Source of the DNA: Collinsella sp. BA40
GTDB lineage: Bacteria; Actinomycetota; Coriobacteriia; Coriobacteriales; Coriobacteriaceae
NCBI RefSeq assembly: GCF_008014645.1
Contig: NZ_VOWY01000001.1
Location: forward strand, 124,001 to 188,000
Direction: 5' to 3'
DNA: 64,000 nt
Shown here: positions 54,154 to 62,385 of the stretch, piece after piece
How the letters are laid out: each line of letters opens with the position of its first letter
Numbering within the stretch: the stretch's first letter is position 1
The notes under the pieces: model-generated
What the model saw: the letters and a program-made list of their open reading frames with translations, nothing else
What the model was told of the DNA's origin: nothing
Databases searched by the model: none
Program-made: the position numbers and the translations under genes

Positions 54154-55011
54154 TTTGCGGGCCACGATGGTGAACATGAGGGGCAGCCGCGGAGACCCTT
54201 GGGGCAGGCGCCAGGATTCATCCTCTGCGTGGAACTCGAGCATGGGGAGCGACTGCCATTCGGCCACCTCGTCTTCCGCGAATCCCTCGATCGAGAGGCC
54301 GGCGCCCAGGAGTGCGCTTGCGATCTCTGCGAAGTCGTGCGTCCAGTTATGGTTTCTGGTGTGCGCGAGCCTCCGCGTCGTCTCGTTGCCGGGATCGGTG
54401 GTGTAGGTGACATCCATGTCGTAGGAGCTTTGCGAGCCCGATACGTAGTCGCAGCATGCCTCGAGCCCCGAGAAGCCGAGGGCGGCGAGCAGCGGGTGAT
54501 CGTCGCGGATCATGAAGGCGCCGCCGGGCGCGAGGAGCCGCTCGATGGAACGCGCCCAGTCGGCGAGGTCGGGCAGCCAGGTGATCGTGCCGGCGCTGGT
54601 CACGATGGCATCGAAGGTGCCGATGTGATCTTGGAGCGCGTCGGCCGCGAACCGCGCATCGCCCTCTGCGTAGCGCACCTCGACGCCCGCCTGGCGCGCG
54701 AGCTCGCGTGCATGGGCGAGGGCGGCAGGTGAGAAATCCAGCCCCCAGGTTTCGGCCGCGCCTAGACGCGGCCAGCAGAGGGTGTCGGTGCCGATATGGC
54801 ATTGCAGGTGCAGCAGCTTGAGGCCCTCGACCGTGTTGTTCGGTAGATGCGGCCGCAGCGCCTCGTAGTCCCTGCGAGCGACGCCTGTGATGGCGCGCGG
54901 GTCGCCCGTGAGGGCGGAGAGGTCGCCGTACCCGCCGTGTGCATGGACCTCGGCGCGGTCGTCCCAGCTGGCGCGGTTCACGTCGATGAGGGGCGCATCG
55001 TCGTTTGCCAT
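54130..55011 (-). CDS. class I SAM-dependent methyltransferase
   Basis: A 293-residue enzyme. After an N-terminal WDDRAEVHA segment, the SAM-binding core reads LKLLHLQCHIGTDTLCW, then TWGLDFSPAALAHARELARQAG with acidic loop, VRYAEGDARFAADAL and FDAIVTSAGTITWLPDLADW. The first motif reads LQCHIGTDTL, as in a subset of small-molecule methyltransferases. The substrate is unknown. AAAGGA five bases upstream supports ATG 55011. Its last seven residues (PQKRDRH) come from a REP-like hairpin, the same ending pattern as in the DUF2974 gene. It is divergent from the TetR gene. Confidence 0.83.
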   Translation of the reverse strand: MANDDAPLIDVNRASWDDRAEVHAHGGYGDLSALTGDPRAITGVARRDYEALRPHLPNNTVEGLKLLHLQCHIGTDTLCWPRLGAAETWGLDFSPAALAHARELARQAGVEVRYAEGDARFAADALQDHIGTFDAIVTSAGTITWLPDLADWARSIERLLAPGGAFMIRDDHPLLAALGFSGLEACCDYVSGSQSSYDMDVTYTTDPGNETTRRLAHTRNHNWTHDFAEIASALLGAGLSIEGFAEDEVAEWQSLPMLEFHAEDESWRLPQGSPRLPLMFTIVARKPQKRDRH

Positions 55012-55045
55012 GGTATTCCTTTCATATTTCCGCTTTGGTGTCACC

Positions 55046-55093
55046 TTGCTTCGTCGTTATCGCAAGACTACTATACATACCAACAGTATGTAT
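55046..55093 (+). promoter_or_regulatory. TetR gene promoter with palindromic operator
   Basis: TTGCTT (55046-55051), 17-base spacer, TACTAT (55069-55074). ATACATAC-CAACA-GTATGTAT (55073-55093) is a perfect 8+8 palindrome over the start region. A matching site precedes the MFS gene at 55854-55870, pointing to one regulator. Confidence 0.75.
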
Positions 55094-55109
55094 GAGGAGG
55101 CGGTCGTGC

Positions 55110-55796
55110 ATGGCGAGAAACAAGCATCCCGAGGAGACGGTCGCGAGGATCCTCGACGTCGCGATGCGCCTGTTCGTCGAGCGCGGCTACGAGCAGACGA
55201 GCATGCAAAACATCATCGACGAGCTGGGCGGCCTTACCAAGGGTGCGGTCTACCATCATTTTTCGAGCAAGGATGATATCTTTCTCGCCGCCATGGACCG
55301 CGTGATGGCGCCCGGCGTGGAGCGGTTGCGTAGGATTCGCGATGCCGAGGGCATGACCGGTCGCGAGAAAATCCAGGCGATGTTCGATAGCGGTGCACGC
55401 GGGATGGACTCGGCCTTCTTCTCCCAAGCCGATCCCGAGCTCGATCCCATGAGGAACCCGCGGATGCTCGCCACCGAGTATCGCGATTTGTTCGCCGTGA
55501 GCGCCCATGAGCTCATGATGCCCGTGATCGAGCAGGGCGTGGAGGACGGGACCATCCAGACCGAGTATCCGCGCGAGCTCGCCGAGGCGATCGCCCTACT
55601 CAACAACTTGTGGTGCGTCCCGGCGTTCTTCCCTGCACGCGATGAGGGGGAGCAGGCGCGGCGCGTGGCGTTCATGAATGCCTTTATGAAGGGCATGGGG
55701 TTGGATATCGTGCTGGATCCGCAGGTGAGTTTGGAAACCTGGCGGCGCCGCTGTGGAGGTCGGCCCGCAGATGAAGGCGCGCAGCCCCTTGGATAG
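55110..55796 (+). CDS. TetR/AcrR family regulator
   Basis: A 228-residue regulator. The N-terminal helix-turn-helix is typical: EETVARILDVAMRLFVERGYEQTSMQNIIDELGGLTKGAVYHHFSSKDDIF (residues about 7-57, read in part). The C-terminal ligand domain is not identifiable. GGAGG nine bases upstream supports ATG 55110. It is encoded just before an MFS exporter, and both promoters carry the same CATACCAACAGTATG site, so this protein probably represses itself and the exporter until an inducer binds. A terminator separates the two genes. Confidence 0.9.
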   Translation: MARNKHPEETVARILDVAMRLFVERGYEQTSMQNIIDELGGLTKGAVYHHFSSKDDIFLAAMDRVMAPGVERLRRIRDAEGMTGREKIQAMFDSGARGMDSAFFSQADPELDPMRNPRMLATEYRDLFAVSAHELMMPVIEQGVEDGTIQTEYPRELAEAIALLNNLWCVPAFFPARDEGEQARRVAFMNAFMKGMGLDIVLDPQVSLETWRRRCGGRPADEGAQPLG

Positions 55797-55820
55797 TCCT
55801 GCGGGCACATGGTAGAGAGG

Positions 55821-55840
55821 AACCGCTTCGGCGGTTTTTC
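55821..55840 (+). terminator. terminator of the TetR gene
   Basis: AACCGC-TTCG-GCGGTT (55821-55836) followed by TTTC, a classic tetraloop terminator 24 bases after the stop. Confidence 0.8.
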
Positions 55841-55853
55841 TCGGCAGTAAAGA

Positions 55854-55870
55854 ACATACCAACAGTATGT
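55854..55870 (+). promoter_or_regulatory. second TetR-type operator, upstream of the MFS gene
   Basis: ACATAC-CAACA-GTATGT, followed by ATGA as in the first site. It lies 26 bases before the MFS start, where bound repressor would block transcription. Confidence 0.7.
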
Positions 55871-55895
55871 ATGAACCTACGGGAAGGCGGCTTCG

Positions 55896-57137
55896 ATGGG
55901 AACGATGGTTGAGAAATCGGATAAGCGCACGTTCGCGCTGATCCTGCTCGCACAGTTCTGCTCGCTGCTGGGCCAGGAGGTGCTGCAGTTCGTCTTGCCG
56001 CTCTACCTGCTCGACGTGACGGGTTCCGGCGCGCGTTTCGGTTTGGCGATCGCATGCGGCTTCGTGCCCTATACGCTGCTGAGCCCGATCGGCGGCGTGC
56101 TGGCGGACCGCACGCGCAAACGCGGCATCATGATGGGCGTGAACGCTGCGCTGGTCGCCGTACTGTTGGTGTTCCTGGGGTTCAAGGATACCGGGGACCC
56201 CTTTTCGCTGGTGGTGTTCGCCACTATGGCCTCGTTCGTGGCGCAGGCGCTCTATCAGCCGTCGATCCAGTCGACGGTGCCGTTCGTGCTCGCTGCCCCC
56301 GACGTGCCGCGCGGTGTGGCGCTCGTCAGCCAGATCGGCAGCTTGACCACGCTCAGCGGACCCGTGGTGGGTGCGGCGGTCTACGGTGCGGTGGGGCTGG
56401 TGCCCGTGGTCTGGGTGTCGCTCGCCGCGTTCGCGGTGTCCGGCGCGTTGGTGGCGCTCGCGGTGAGGTTCCCCTGCGAGCCCGCTTCGTGGGAGGGTAG
56501 CGCGCTTGCCGTGGTCCGCGATGACCTGGCCGAGGCGGTTCGCTATCTGCGCAATAAGCCGATATTGCTGGGCGGCATGGCGACGGCGACCTTCGTGAAC
56601 GTGTCGGCGGGCGCGCTCATCAGCGTGGGCACCGTGTACGTGGTCACCATCACGCTCGGGCTCCCGGCGGCGTATGCCTCGTTTGCCCAGATGTCGATGG
56701 GGGCGGGAAGCCTGGTGGGCCATAGCCTGCTGGCCATCGCGCCGCGGTATTTCTCGCTGAGGCGCTCGGCGCCCTACGTGGGCGGAATCGCGGCGGCCAT
56801 GGGCGTCGCCGCCTGGGCGCTGTCTCCTGTGGCTTTCATGGCGCCCATGGCGGTGTTTCTGATTCTGACGGCGAGCTATGCGTTCGCGACGATGTCCGGC
56901 GGTCTCATGGGCTCCTGCATGCTGGCGGAGTTGCAGGCGGGGGCTCCGTCGGCTTTGGTGGGCAAGCTCATTGCGCTATTCATGACGCTGGTGAACTGCG
57001 CCACGCCGTTGGGCCAGGCTGTCTTCGGCGTCCTCTTCGACGTGGCGCCGGCGTGGTTGATCGCGCTGGCGACTGCGATCGAGTTGGCGGTTGTTACCGT
57101 GGTGTGGCGGCATTTTCTGCGCCGTCGCGCTTCCTAG
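55896..57137 (+). CDS. MFS family exporter
   Basis: A 413-residue transporter with about 12 membrane segments. The first reads FALILLAQFCSLLGQEVLQFVLPLYLLDVTGS, and the loop after segment 2 holds GGVLADRTRKRGIMM, the MFS signature (G-x-L-A-D-R-x-x-R). Overall it resembles the MFS_3/drug-efflux type used for macrolides and other compounds. Shared operators with the adjacent TetR gene suggest inducible efflux of a toxic compound; the compound cannot be guessed. GGGAAGG precedes the ATG; a second ATG nine bases later (MVEKSDK) is possible. Confidence 0.88.
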   Translation: MGTMVEKSDKRTFALILLAQFCSLLGQEVLQFVLPLYLLDVTGSGARFGLAIACGFVPYTLLSPIGGVLADRTRKRGIMMGVNAALVAVLLVFLGFKDTGDPFSLVVFATMASFVAQALYQPSIQSTVPFVLAAPDVPRGVALVSQIGSLTTLSGPVVGAAVYGAVGLVPVVWVSLAAFAVSGALVALAVRFPCEPASWEGSALAVVRDDLAEAVRYLRNKPILLGGMATATFVNVSAGALISVGTVYVVTITLGLPAAYASFAQMSMGAGSLVGHSLLAIAPRYFSLRRSAPYVGGIAAAMGVAAWALSPVAFMAPMAVFLILTASYAFATMSGGLMGSCMLAELQAGAPSALVGKLIALFMTLVNCATPLGQAVFGVLFDVAPAWLIALATAIELAVVTVVWRHFLRRRAS

Positions 57138-57180
57138 CCGCCCATTTCGCGCGTTTGCGGGCCGCTGCGAAGGCGTCTCG

Positions 57181-57326
57181 TGCAAAAGTTCCGACTTTTC
57201 CCATCCGTTCCCCAAACTCCTTTCTATACCGCTTATATAGCAATTTCTGAGCTGGGGTTTTATTTGGAGAAAACAGCAGCTACTTGGTTTTTTTGAGAAT
57301 CGATGGGAAAAGTCGGAACTTTTGCA
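57181..57326. repeat. 146-bp element with perfect 25-bp inverted ends
   Basis: The left end 57181-57205 (begins TGCAAAAGTTCCGACTTTTC) is exactly the reverse complement of 57302-57326. The 96 bases between are AT-rich. It has no open frame of note. A MITE-like insertion or a large bidirectional hairpin is likely. Confidence 0.8.
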
Positions 57327-57327
57327 A

Positions 57328-57356
57328 AAGCGGGGCTCGCGACGCGAGTCCCGCTT
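57328..57356 (-). terminator. terminator of the flavin-binding gene
   Basis: AAGCGGG (57328-57334) pairs with CCCGCTT (57350-57356), inner CTCGC/GCGAG stem. On the minus strand TTTTGC follows. Confidence 0.7.
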
Positions 57357-57409
57357 AGATGCGAGCTGCGGTTTATCGTTTTTCGGCGCTCATCCGGGAT
57401 GCCGCTCCA

Positions 57410-57940
57410 TCAAGATCTCGCGACGGCGCCCTTGCCGTTGGGAATGCGACGGCCCGCCTTCCCCGAAATATGCTCGAGGTCGATGGCCCATACGGCGGTG
57501 AGGGGCAGCTCGCGCTCGATGGCGCCACTGATCTCGTCCTTGTATTCGGGCGCGTACTTCAGGCAGAGCTGGGCCAGCGCGCGGCGGACCTGGGCGGGGT
57601 CGGCGACGCGCCGCACGGTGCCCGTGGCGATGACGCTGGCGTAGCGCGTGGTGAAGAAGCCGGGCTCGCCGTTTTCTTCCACAAAGACGGGCTCCATGTC
57701 CACGGCGACGGTGACGCAGACGCGCGGGTCGCGCTCCCAATCGTCGGTCTTCTGGCCGCCGGCGGCGCCGGTGTGAATGAGCAGGGTGTCGCCGTCCAGC
57801 ACGTAGGAGAGCGGCGTGGCGTAGGGGTGGCCGTCCGCGTCGACGGTGGCGACGACGCAGTACTCGCCGTCGCGCAGGATCTCGCGCGCCTCGTCTTCGG
57901 AGATCGCGCGTTCGGGCAGCTGCTTCATGGGATGGTGCAT
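57410..57940 (-). CDS. pyridoxamine 5'-phosphate oxidase-like flavin-binding protein (NimA/HugZ-type)
   Basis: A 176-residue protein with a split-barrel FMN-binding fold: REILRDGEYCVVATVDADGHPYATPLSYVLDGDTLLIHTGAAGGQKTDDWERDPRVCVTVAVD (residues about 19-80, read in part). It then has the strand pair FFTTRYASVIATGTVRRVAD. This pattern suits the NimA nitroimidazole-reductase group, in which DNA-damaging drugs are reduced harmlessly, though many members have unknown substrates. AAAGGA six bases ahead supports ATG 57940. It is monocistronic and bounded by repeats. Confidence 0.83.
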   Translation of the reverse strand: MHHPMKQLPERAISEDEAREILRDGEYCVVATVDADGHPYATPLSYVLDGDTLLIHTGAAGGQKTDDWERDPRVCVTVAVDMEPVFVEENGEPGFFTTRYASVIATGTVRRVADPAQVRRALAQLCLKYAPEYKDEISGAIERELPLTAVWAIDLEHISGKAGRRIPNGKGAVARS

Positions 57941-58043
57941 GGTGGGTCCTTTCATGGGGGCGGTTCTTTAGCTGGTTTCAGGTTGGCGTTTCACTTCGGC
58001 ACCCGTCCCCAATGCGAGGCTGCGTTTTCGTCCACGGCCCGCG

Positions 58044-58113
58044 GTCTCAGAAAAGCGCGTCTCAGAAAAGGGTCTCAGAAAAGGGTCTCAGAAAAGTGCC
58101 TGTCCCTTTTTCG
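58044..58113. repeat. short tandem repeats of a REP-like arm, ending in a full REP-like hairpin
   Basis: GTCTCAGAAAAG occurs at 58044, 58059, 58072 and 58085, the last two steps with a period of 13 bases. The last copy continues into GTGCCTGTCCC at 58096-58106. Half-arms have thus been multiplied next to one complete unit. Confidence 0.8.
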
Positions 58114-58127
58114 AGGCGGGAGAAAAA

Positions 58128-58160
58128 GGCCGCCGCCTGGATGCGTTCCAGGCGGCGGCC
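58128..58160 (-). terminator. rho-independent terminator of purL
   Basis: GGCCGCCGCCTGG (58128-58140), 7-base loop, complement (58148-58160). On the minus strand TTTTT follows, as expected of a terminator reached by purL transcripts 52 bases past the stop. Confidence 0.9.
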
Positions 58161-58180
58161 CTCATGCGGTTAGGCGGAGC

Positions 58181-58200
58181 GGGGCAAAATGCCCCGTCCC
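58181..58200. repeat. REP-like hairpin of the second family
   Basis: GGGGCAAAATGCCCCGTCCC, a variant of the GGGACAAATAACCCCGTCCC unit, between the purL stop and its terminator. Confidence 0.65.
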
Positions 58201-58212
58201 AAGCTGAGTCAC

Positions 58213-61200
58213 TTATGAGAAGTAGGCGACGCCGCTCTCGAACAGCGGCATGAACTTCTCGCCGGGGACGTTCTTGTACAGGCCGTCGCCGCGGCGCTCC
58301 ACGTGGCCCATCTTGCCGAACACGCGGCCGTCGGGGCTGGTGATGCCCTCGATGCAGGCCACGGAGCCGTTGGGGTTCACGTCGAGGTCCATGGACGGCA
58401 TGCCCGCCACGTCGACGTACTGCGTGGCGATCTGGCCGCCGGCGCGCAGCTGCTCCAGCACCTCGTCGTTCGCCACGAAGCGGCCCTCGCCGTGGGAGAT
58501 GGCCACGGTGTAGAGCTCCTCGGGGTCGCACTGGGAGAGCCACGGCGACAGGTCGCTGCAGATGCGCGTGCGGACCAGGCGGCTCTGGTGACGGCCGATC
58601 TCGTTGAAGGTGAGCGTCGGCGCGTCAGCCGTGGCGTCCACGATGTCGCCGTAGGGCACGAGGCCCAGCTTGACGAGCGCCTGGAAGCCGTTGCAGATGC
58701 CGAGCATCAGGCCGTCGCGGGACTGCAGCAGGTCGCGAACAGCCTCGGTGACCTCGGGTGCACGGAAGAACGCGGTGATGAACTTGGCGGAGCCGTCGGG
58801 CTCGTCGCCGCCGGAGAAGCCGCCGGGGATCATGACGATCTGGGACTCGCGGATGCGGCGCGCCAGCTCGCGGGTGGATTCGGCCACGTGCTCGGGCGTG
58901 AGGTTGTTGATCACGAAGACGTCGGCCTCGGCGCCGGCGGCACGGAAGGCGCGCGCGGAGTCGAACTCGCAGTTGTTGCCGGGGAAGACGGGGATGACCA
59001 CGCGGGGCTTGGCGATCTTGAGTCCGCCGTAGGTCGCGCGGACGCGGCCCTCCTCCTCGCAGCGGTAGCGCTCCTCGGGAATGAGCTCCTCGGGGGCGTC
59101 GACGTCGTCGGCGGCGCTGCGGTAGGGGAACACGCCCTCGAGCGCGCTCGCCCAGGCCTCCTGCAGCTCGTCCAGATCGAGCGTCTCGCCGTAGGCGGTG
59201 AGCTCGTAGGGCTCGCAGGTCACGCCGAGCTCGACGATCTCCACGCCGTCGAGCTGCGGCAGCGCCACGCCCTCGTCCAGCTCCACGATGAAGCAGCCGT
59301 AGGCGTGGTCGAACAGGTCGCGCGCGTCGGCCTCGTAGTAGGCGTCCGACACGGTGAAGCCGATGCGGTTGCCCAGGCAGGCCTTGAAGAGCGCCTCGGC
59401 CAGGCCGCCGAAGCCGGCGGTGGACACGGCGAGCGCGCGGCCCTCGCGCACGAGGCCCTCGACGGCGCCGAAGGCGGCGAGCAGGGAGTCGGTCTCGGGC
59501 AGCAGGTCGTCGACCTGGTAGGCGGGCTGGATCAGCGCGACGCGGTGGCCGGCGCCCTTGAACTCGGGCGAGACGATGTTGGCGAGCTTGCCCACGGCGA
59601 CGGCGAAGGAGATGAGGGTCGGCGGGACGTCGAGGTCCTCGAAGGAGCCGGACATGGAGTCCTTGCCGCCGATGGCGCCGGCGCCGAGCTCGACCTGGGC
59701 CATGAGGGCGCCCAGGACGGCGGCCATGGGCTTGCCCCAGCGCTCGGGCACGTCGCGCAGGCGCTCGAAGTACTCCTGGAAGGAGAGGTACGCCTTGGTG
59801 TGGTCGAAGCCGGTGGCCACGAGGCGCGCGATGCTCTCGACGACGGAGAGGTAGGCGCCGCGGTACTGGTCGGCCTCCATGATGTAGGGGTTGAAGCCCC
59901 AGGCCATGCCGGAGACCGTGGTGGTCTCGCCGTCCACCGGGAACTTGGCGACCATGGCCTGGCTCGGGGTGAGCTGGCGCTCGCCGCCGAAGGGCATGAG
60001 CACCGTGGCCGCGCCGATGGTGGAGTCGAACCGCTCGGACAGGCCCTTGTTGGAGCAGACGTTGAGGTCGCTCACGAGCAGGCGCATGGCCTCGGCGAAG
60101 GAGTCGACCTCCTCGGCGCCCGGAACCATGGGCACGGTGCTCTCGAAGACGTTCTCGAGGCTGCCGAACTCCTCGAGCGCGGCCTGCGCGAGGTCGCTCT
60201 CGGGGTCGATGGGCGCGACGCCCTGGGCGGGAACGTGGACGTCCTGGAACTTGGGCGCGCCGTTGGAGTTGAGGAACTCGCGGGAGAGGTCGACGATGGC
60301 GTCGCCCTGCCATGCCATGCGAACGCGGGGCTCGCACGTGACCTCGGCGATCACGGTCGCCTCGAGGTTCTCCTCCTCGGCGTAGCCCATGAACTCGTCG
60401 ACGTCGGCCTCGGCCACGGCCACGGCCATGCGCTCCTGGGACTCGGAGATCGCGAGCTCGGTGCCGTCCAGGCCGTCGTACTTCTTGGTGACCATGTCGA
60501 GGTCGATGTAGAGGCCGTCGGCCAGCTCGCCCACGGCGACGGAGACGCCGCCCGCGCCGAAGTCGTTGCAGCGCTTGATCAGGCGGCAGGCGTCGCCGCG
60601 GCGGAACAGGCGCTGCAGCTTGCGCTCCATGGGGGCGTTGCCCTTCTGGACCTCGGCGCCGTCCTTCTCGATGGACTCGACGTTGTGGGCCTTGGAGGAA
60701 CCGGTGGCGCCGCCGATGCCGTCACGGCCGGTGCGGCCGCCGAGCAGGATGATCTTGTCGCCGGGGGCGGGACACTCGCGGCGGACGTGGCTCGCGGGCG
60801 CCGCGCCCACCACGGCGCCGACCTCCATGCGCTTGGCCATGTAGCCGGGGTGGTAGAGCTCGGACACCTGGCCGGTGGCCAGGCCGATCTGGTTACCGTA
60901 GGAGGAGTAGCCGGCCGCCGCGGTGGTCACGAGCTTGCGCTGGGGCAGCTTGCCGGCGATGGTCTCGGACACGGGGACGGTCGGGTCGGCCGCGCCGGTG
61001 ACGCGCATGGCCTGGTAGACGTAGGAACGGCCCGAGAGCGGGTCGCGGATGGCGCCGCCCACGCACGTGGCCGCGCCGCCGAAGGGCTCGATCTCGGTGG
61101 GGTGGTTGTGGGTCTCGTTCTTGAAGAGGAACAGCCAGTCCTGGTCCTCGCCGTCCACGTCGACGGTCACCTTGACGGTGCAGGCGTTGATCTCCTCGGA

Positions 61201-62058
61201 CTCGTCGAGGTTGGTGAGGGTGCCCTGGGCTTTCAGCCACTTGGCGCCGATGGTGCCCATGTCCATGAGGCAGACGGGCTTCTCGTCGCGGCCGAGCTCG
61301 TGGCGCATCTCGAGGTAGCGCTCGAAGGCGGCCTGGACGGTCGCGTCGTCGATCTCGATGTTCTCGAGGACGGTGCCGAAGGTGGTGTGGCGGCAGTGGT
61401 CGGACCAGTAGGTGTCGATCACGCGGATCTCGGTGATGGAGGGGTCGCGGCCCTCATCGATGAAGTACTGCTGGCAGAAGGCGATGTCCGCCTCGTCCAT
61501 GGCAAGGCCGCGCTCGGCGATGAAGGCGGCCAGGCCGGCCTCGTCGAGCTCGCGGAAGCCGTCGATGACCTCGACGGGCTCGGGGGCGGGGACGTCCTGG
61601 ATGAGGGTGTCGGGCAGCTCGAGCGAGGCCAGGCGCGCCTCCACGGGGTTCACCACGTAGCGCTTGATGGCCTCGATATCGGCATCGGAGAGGTCGCCGT
61701 CGAGGATGTAGACCTTGGCGGAGCGGACGTGCGGGCGCTCGCCCTGGCTGATGAGCTGGATGCACTCGCTGGCGGAATCGGCGCGCTGGTCGAACTGGCC
61801 GGGGAGGAACTCCACGGCGAACGTCGCGATGCCGCCCTCGGGCAGCTCGTCGTAGACGACGTCGACCTGCGGCTCGGAGAACACCGTGGGGACGCAGCGG
61901 GCGAACAGCTCGTCGTCGGCGCCTTCCACGTCGTAGCGGTTGATGAGGCGGAGCGATGCCAGCGTCTCGATGCCCAGGATGTCGACGAGCTCGGATTTGA
62001 GCTGCCGCGCTTCCACATCGAAGCCGGGTTTCTTCTCCACGTAAACGCGAGAGACCAT
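58213..62058 (-). CDS. purL: phosphoribosylformylglycinamidine synthase, single-chain
   Basis: A 1281-residue enzyme combining the N-terminal PurS-like, the central ATP-dependent synthase and the C-terminal glutaminase domains. Visible markers: DTYWSDHCRHTTF, FKNETHNHPTEIEPFGGAATC, GGKDSMSGSFED, and, in the glutaminase domain, VVIPVFPGNNCEFDSARAFRAAGAE, GGFSGGDEPDGSAKF and GICNGFQALVKLG with catalytic C1122, then SHGEGRFVA. It makes FGAM from FGAR, glutamine and ATP in purine synthesis. AGGAAGGCAGGCACA precedes ATG 62058. It is a single-gene unit with a terminator, while most other actinobacteria use separate PurL, PurQ and PurS. Confidence 0.95.
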   Translation of the reverse strand: MVSRVYVEKKPGFDVEARQLKSELVDILGIETLASLRLINRYDVEGADDELFARCVPTVFSEPQVDVVYDELPEGGIATFAVEFLPGQFDQRADSASECIQLISQGERPHVRSAKVYILDGDLSDADIEAIKRYVVNPVEARLASLELPDTLIQDVPAPEPVEVIDGFRELDEAGLAAFIAERGLAMDEADIAFCQQYFIDEGRDPSITEIRVIDTYWSDHCRHTTFGTVLENIEIDDATVQAAFERYLEMRHELGRDEKPVCLMDMGTIGAKWLKAQGTLTNLDESEEINACTVKVTVDVDGEDQDWLFLFKNETHNHPTEIEPFGGAATCVGGAIRDPLSGRSYVYQAMRVTGAADPTVPVSETIAGKLPQRKLVTTAAAGYSSYGNQIGLATGQVSELYHPGYMAKRMEVGAVVGAAPASHVRRECPAPGDKIILLGGRTGRDGIGGATGSSKAHNVESIEKDGAEVQKGNAPMERKLQRLFRRGDACRLIKRCNDFGAGGVSVAVGELADGLYIDLDMVTKKYDGLDGTELAISESQERMAVAVAEADVDEFMGYAEEENLEATVIAEVTCEPRVRMAWQGDAIVDLSREFLNSNGAPKFQDVHVPAQGVAPIDPESDLAQAALEEFGSLENVFESTVPMVPGAEEVDSFAEAMRLLVSDLNVCSNKGLSERFDSTIGAATVLMPFGGERQLTPSQAMVAKFPVDGETTTVSGMAWGFNPYIMEADQYRGAYLSVVESIARLVATGFDHTKAYLSFQEYFERLRDVPERWGKPMAAVLGALMAQVELGAGAIGGKDSMSGSFEDLDVPPTLISFAVAVGKLANIVSPEFKGAGHRVALIQPAYQVDDLLPETDSLLAAFGAVEGLVREGRALAVSTAGFGGLAEALFKACLGNRIGFTVSDAYYEADARDLFDHAYGCFIVELDEGVALPQLDGVEIVELGVTCEPYELTAYGETLDLDELQEAWASALEGVFPYRSAADDVDAPEELIPEERYRCEEEGRVRATYGGLKIAKPRVVIPVFPGNNCEFDSARAFRAAGAEADVFVINNLTPEHVAESTRELARRIRESQIVMIPGGFSGGDEPDGSAKFITAFFRAPEVTEAVRDLLQSRDGLMLGICNGFQALVKLGLVPYGDIVDATADAPTLTFNEIGRHQSRLVRTRICSDLSPWLSQCDPEELYTVAISHGEGRFVANDEVLEQLRAGGQIATQYVDVAGMPSMDLDVNPNGSVACIEGITSPDGRVFGKMGHVERRGDGLYKNVPGEKFMPLFESGVAYFS

Positions 62059-62157
62059 TGTGCCTGCCTTCCTGTTGGAACGGTCGGACCATGTCGCCGG
62101 CGGCGGTCGATGCGACGCGCCTTCGCGCGCGGCGCCCCCTTGAGCCGGACGACGTTA

Positions 62158-62173
62158 CATAAACGTCTTTATG
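62158..62173. promoter_or_regulatory. palindrome CATAAA-CGTC-TTTATG upstream of purL
   Basis: A perfect 6+6 inverted repeat 100 bases before the purL start, in a spacer that also holds the rightward iron-transport promoter. A possible operator; the regulator is unknown. No purine riboswitch was recognised in the leader. Confidence 0.4.
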
Positions 62174-62309
62174 ATACGACACCCCGCCCTGGTTGTGGGC
62201 TTTCAGGTGCCGAAACAACCAGAGTATCCGCACCTTGGCGCGCTGCCGTCCGCGTGCGGCCTCCGGGCTCGGTCTCGATGCGGCCGGCTTCGCTTGTTAC
62301 CCGTTGTTC

Positions 62310-62338
62310 TTGACTCAAATTATTTCTTTGCGAGAATA
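62310..62338 (+). promoter_or_regulatory. putative promoter of the metal ABC transporter
   Basis: TTGACT (62310-62315), 17-base spacer (rich in T and A), AGAATA (62333-62338), 48 bases before the permease start. No Fur or DtxR box could be recognised with confidence. Confidence 0.6.
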
Positions 62339-62385
62339 AAGCCCGTTCCGCCGAATACGGCGCAAGTACCTCGAGGAGCTTCCGC

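Noticed and set aside
58303-62313. A 1336-codon open frame antisense to purL
   Set aside because: Same cause. The sense strand encodes an intact PurL with all catalytic motifs.
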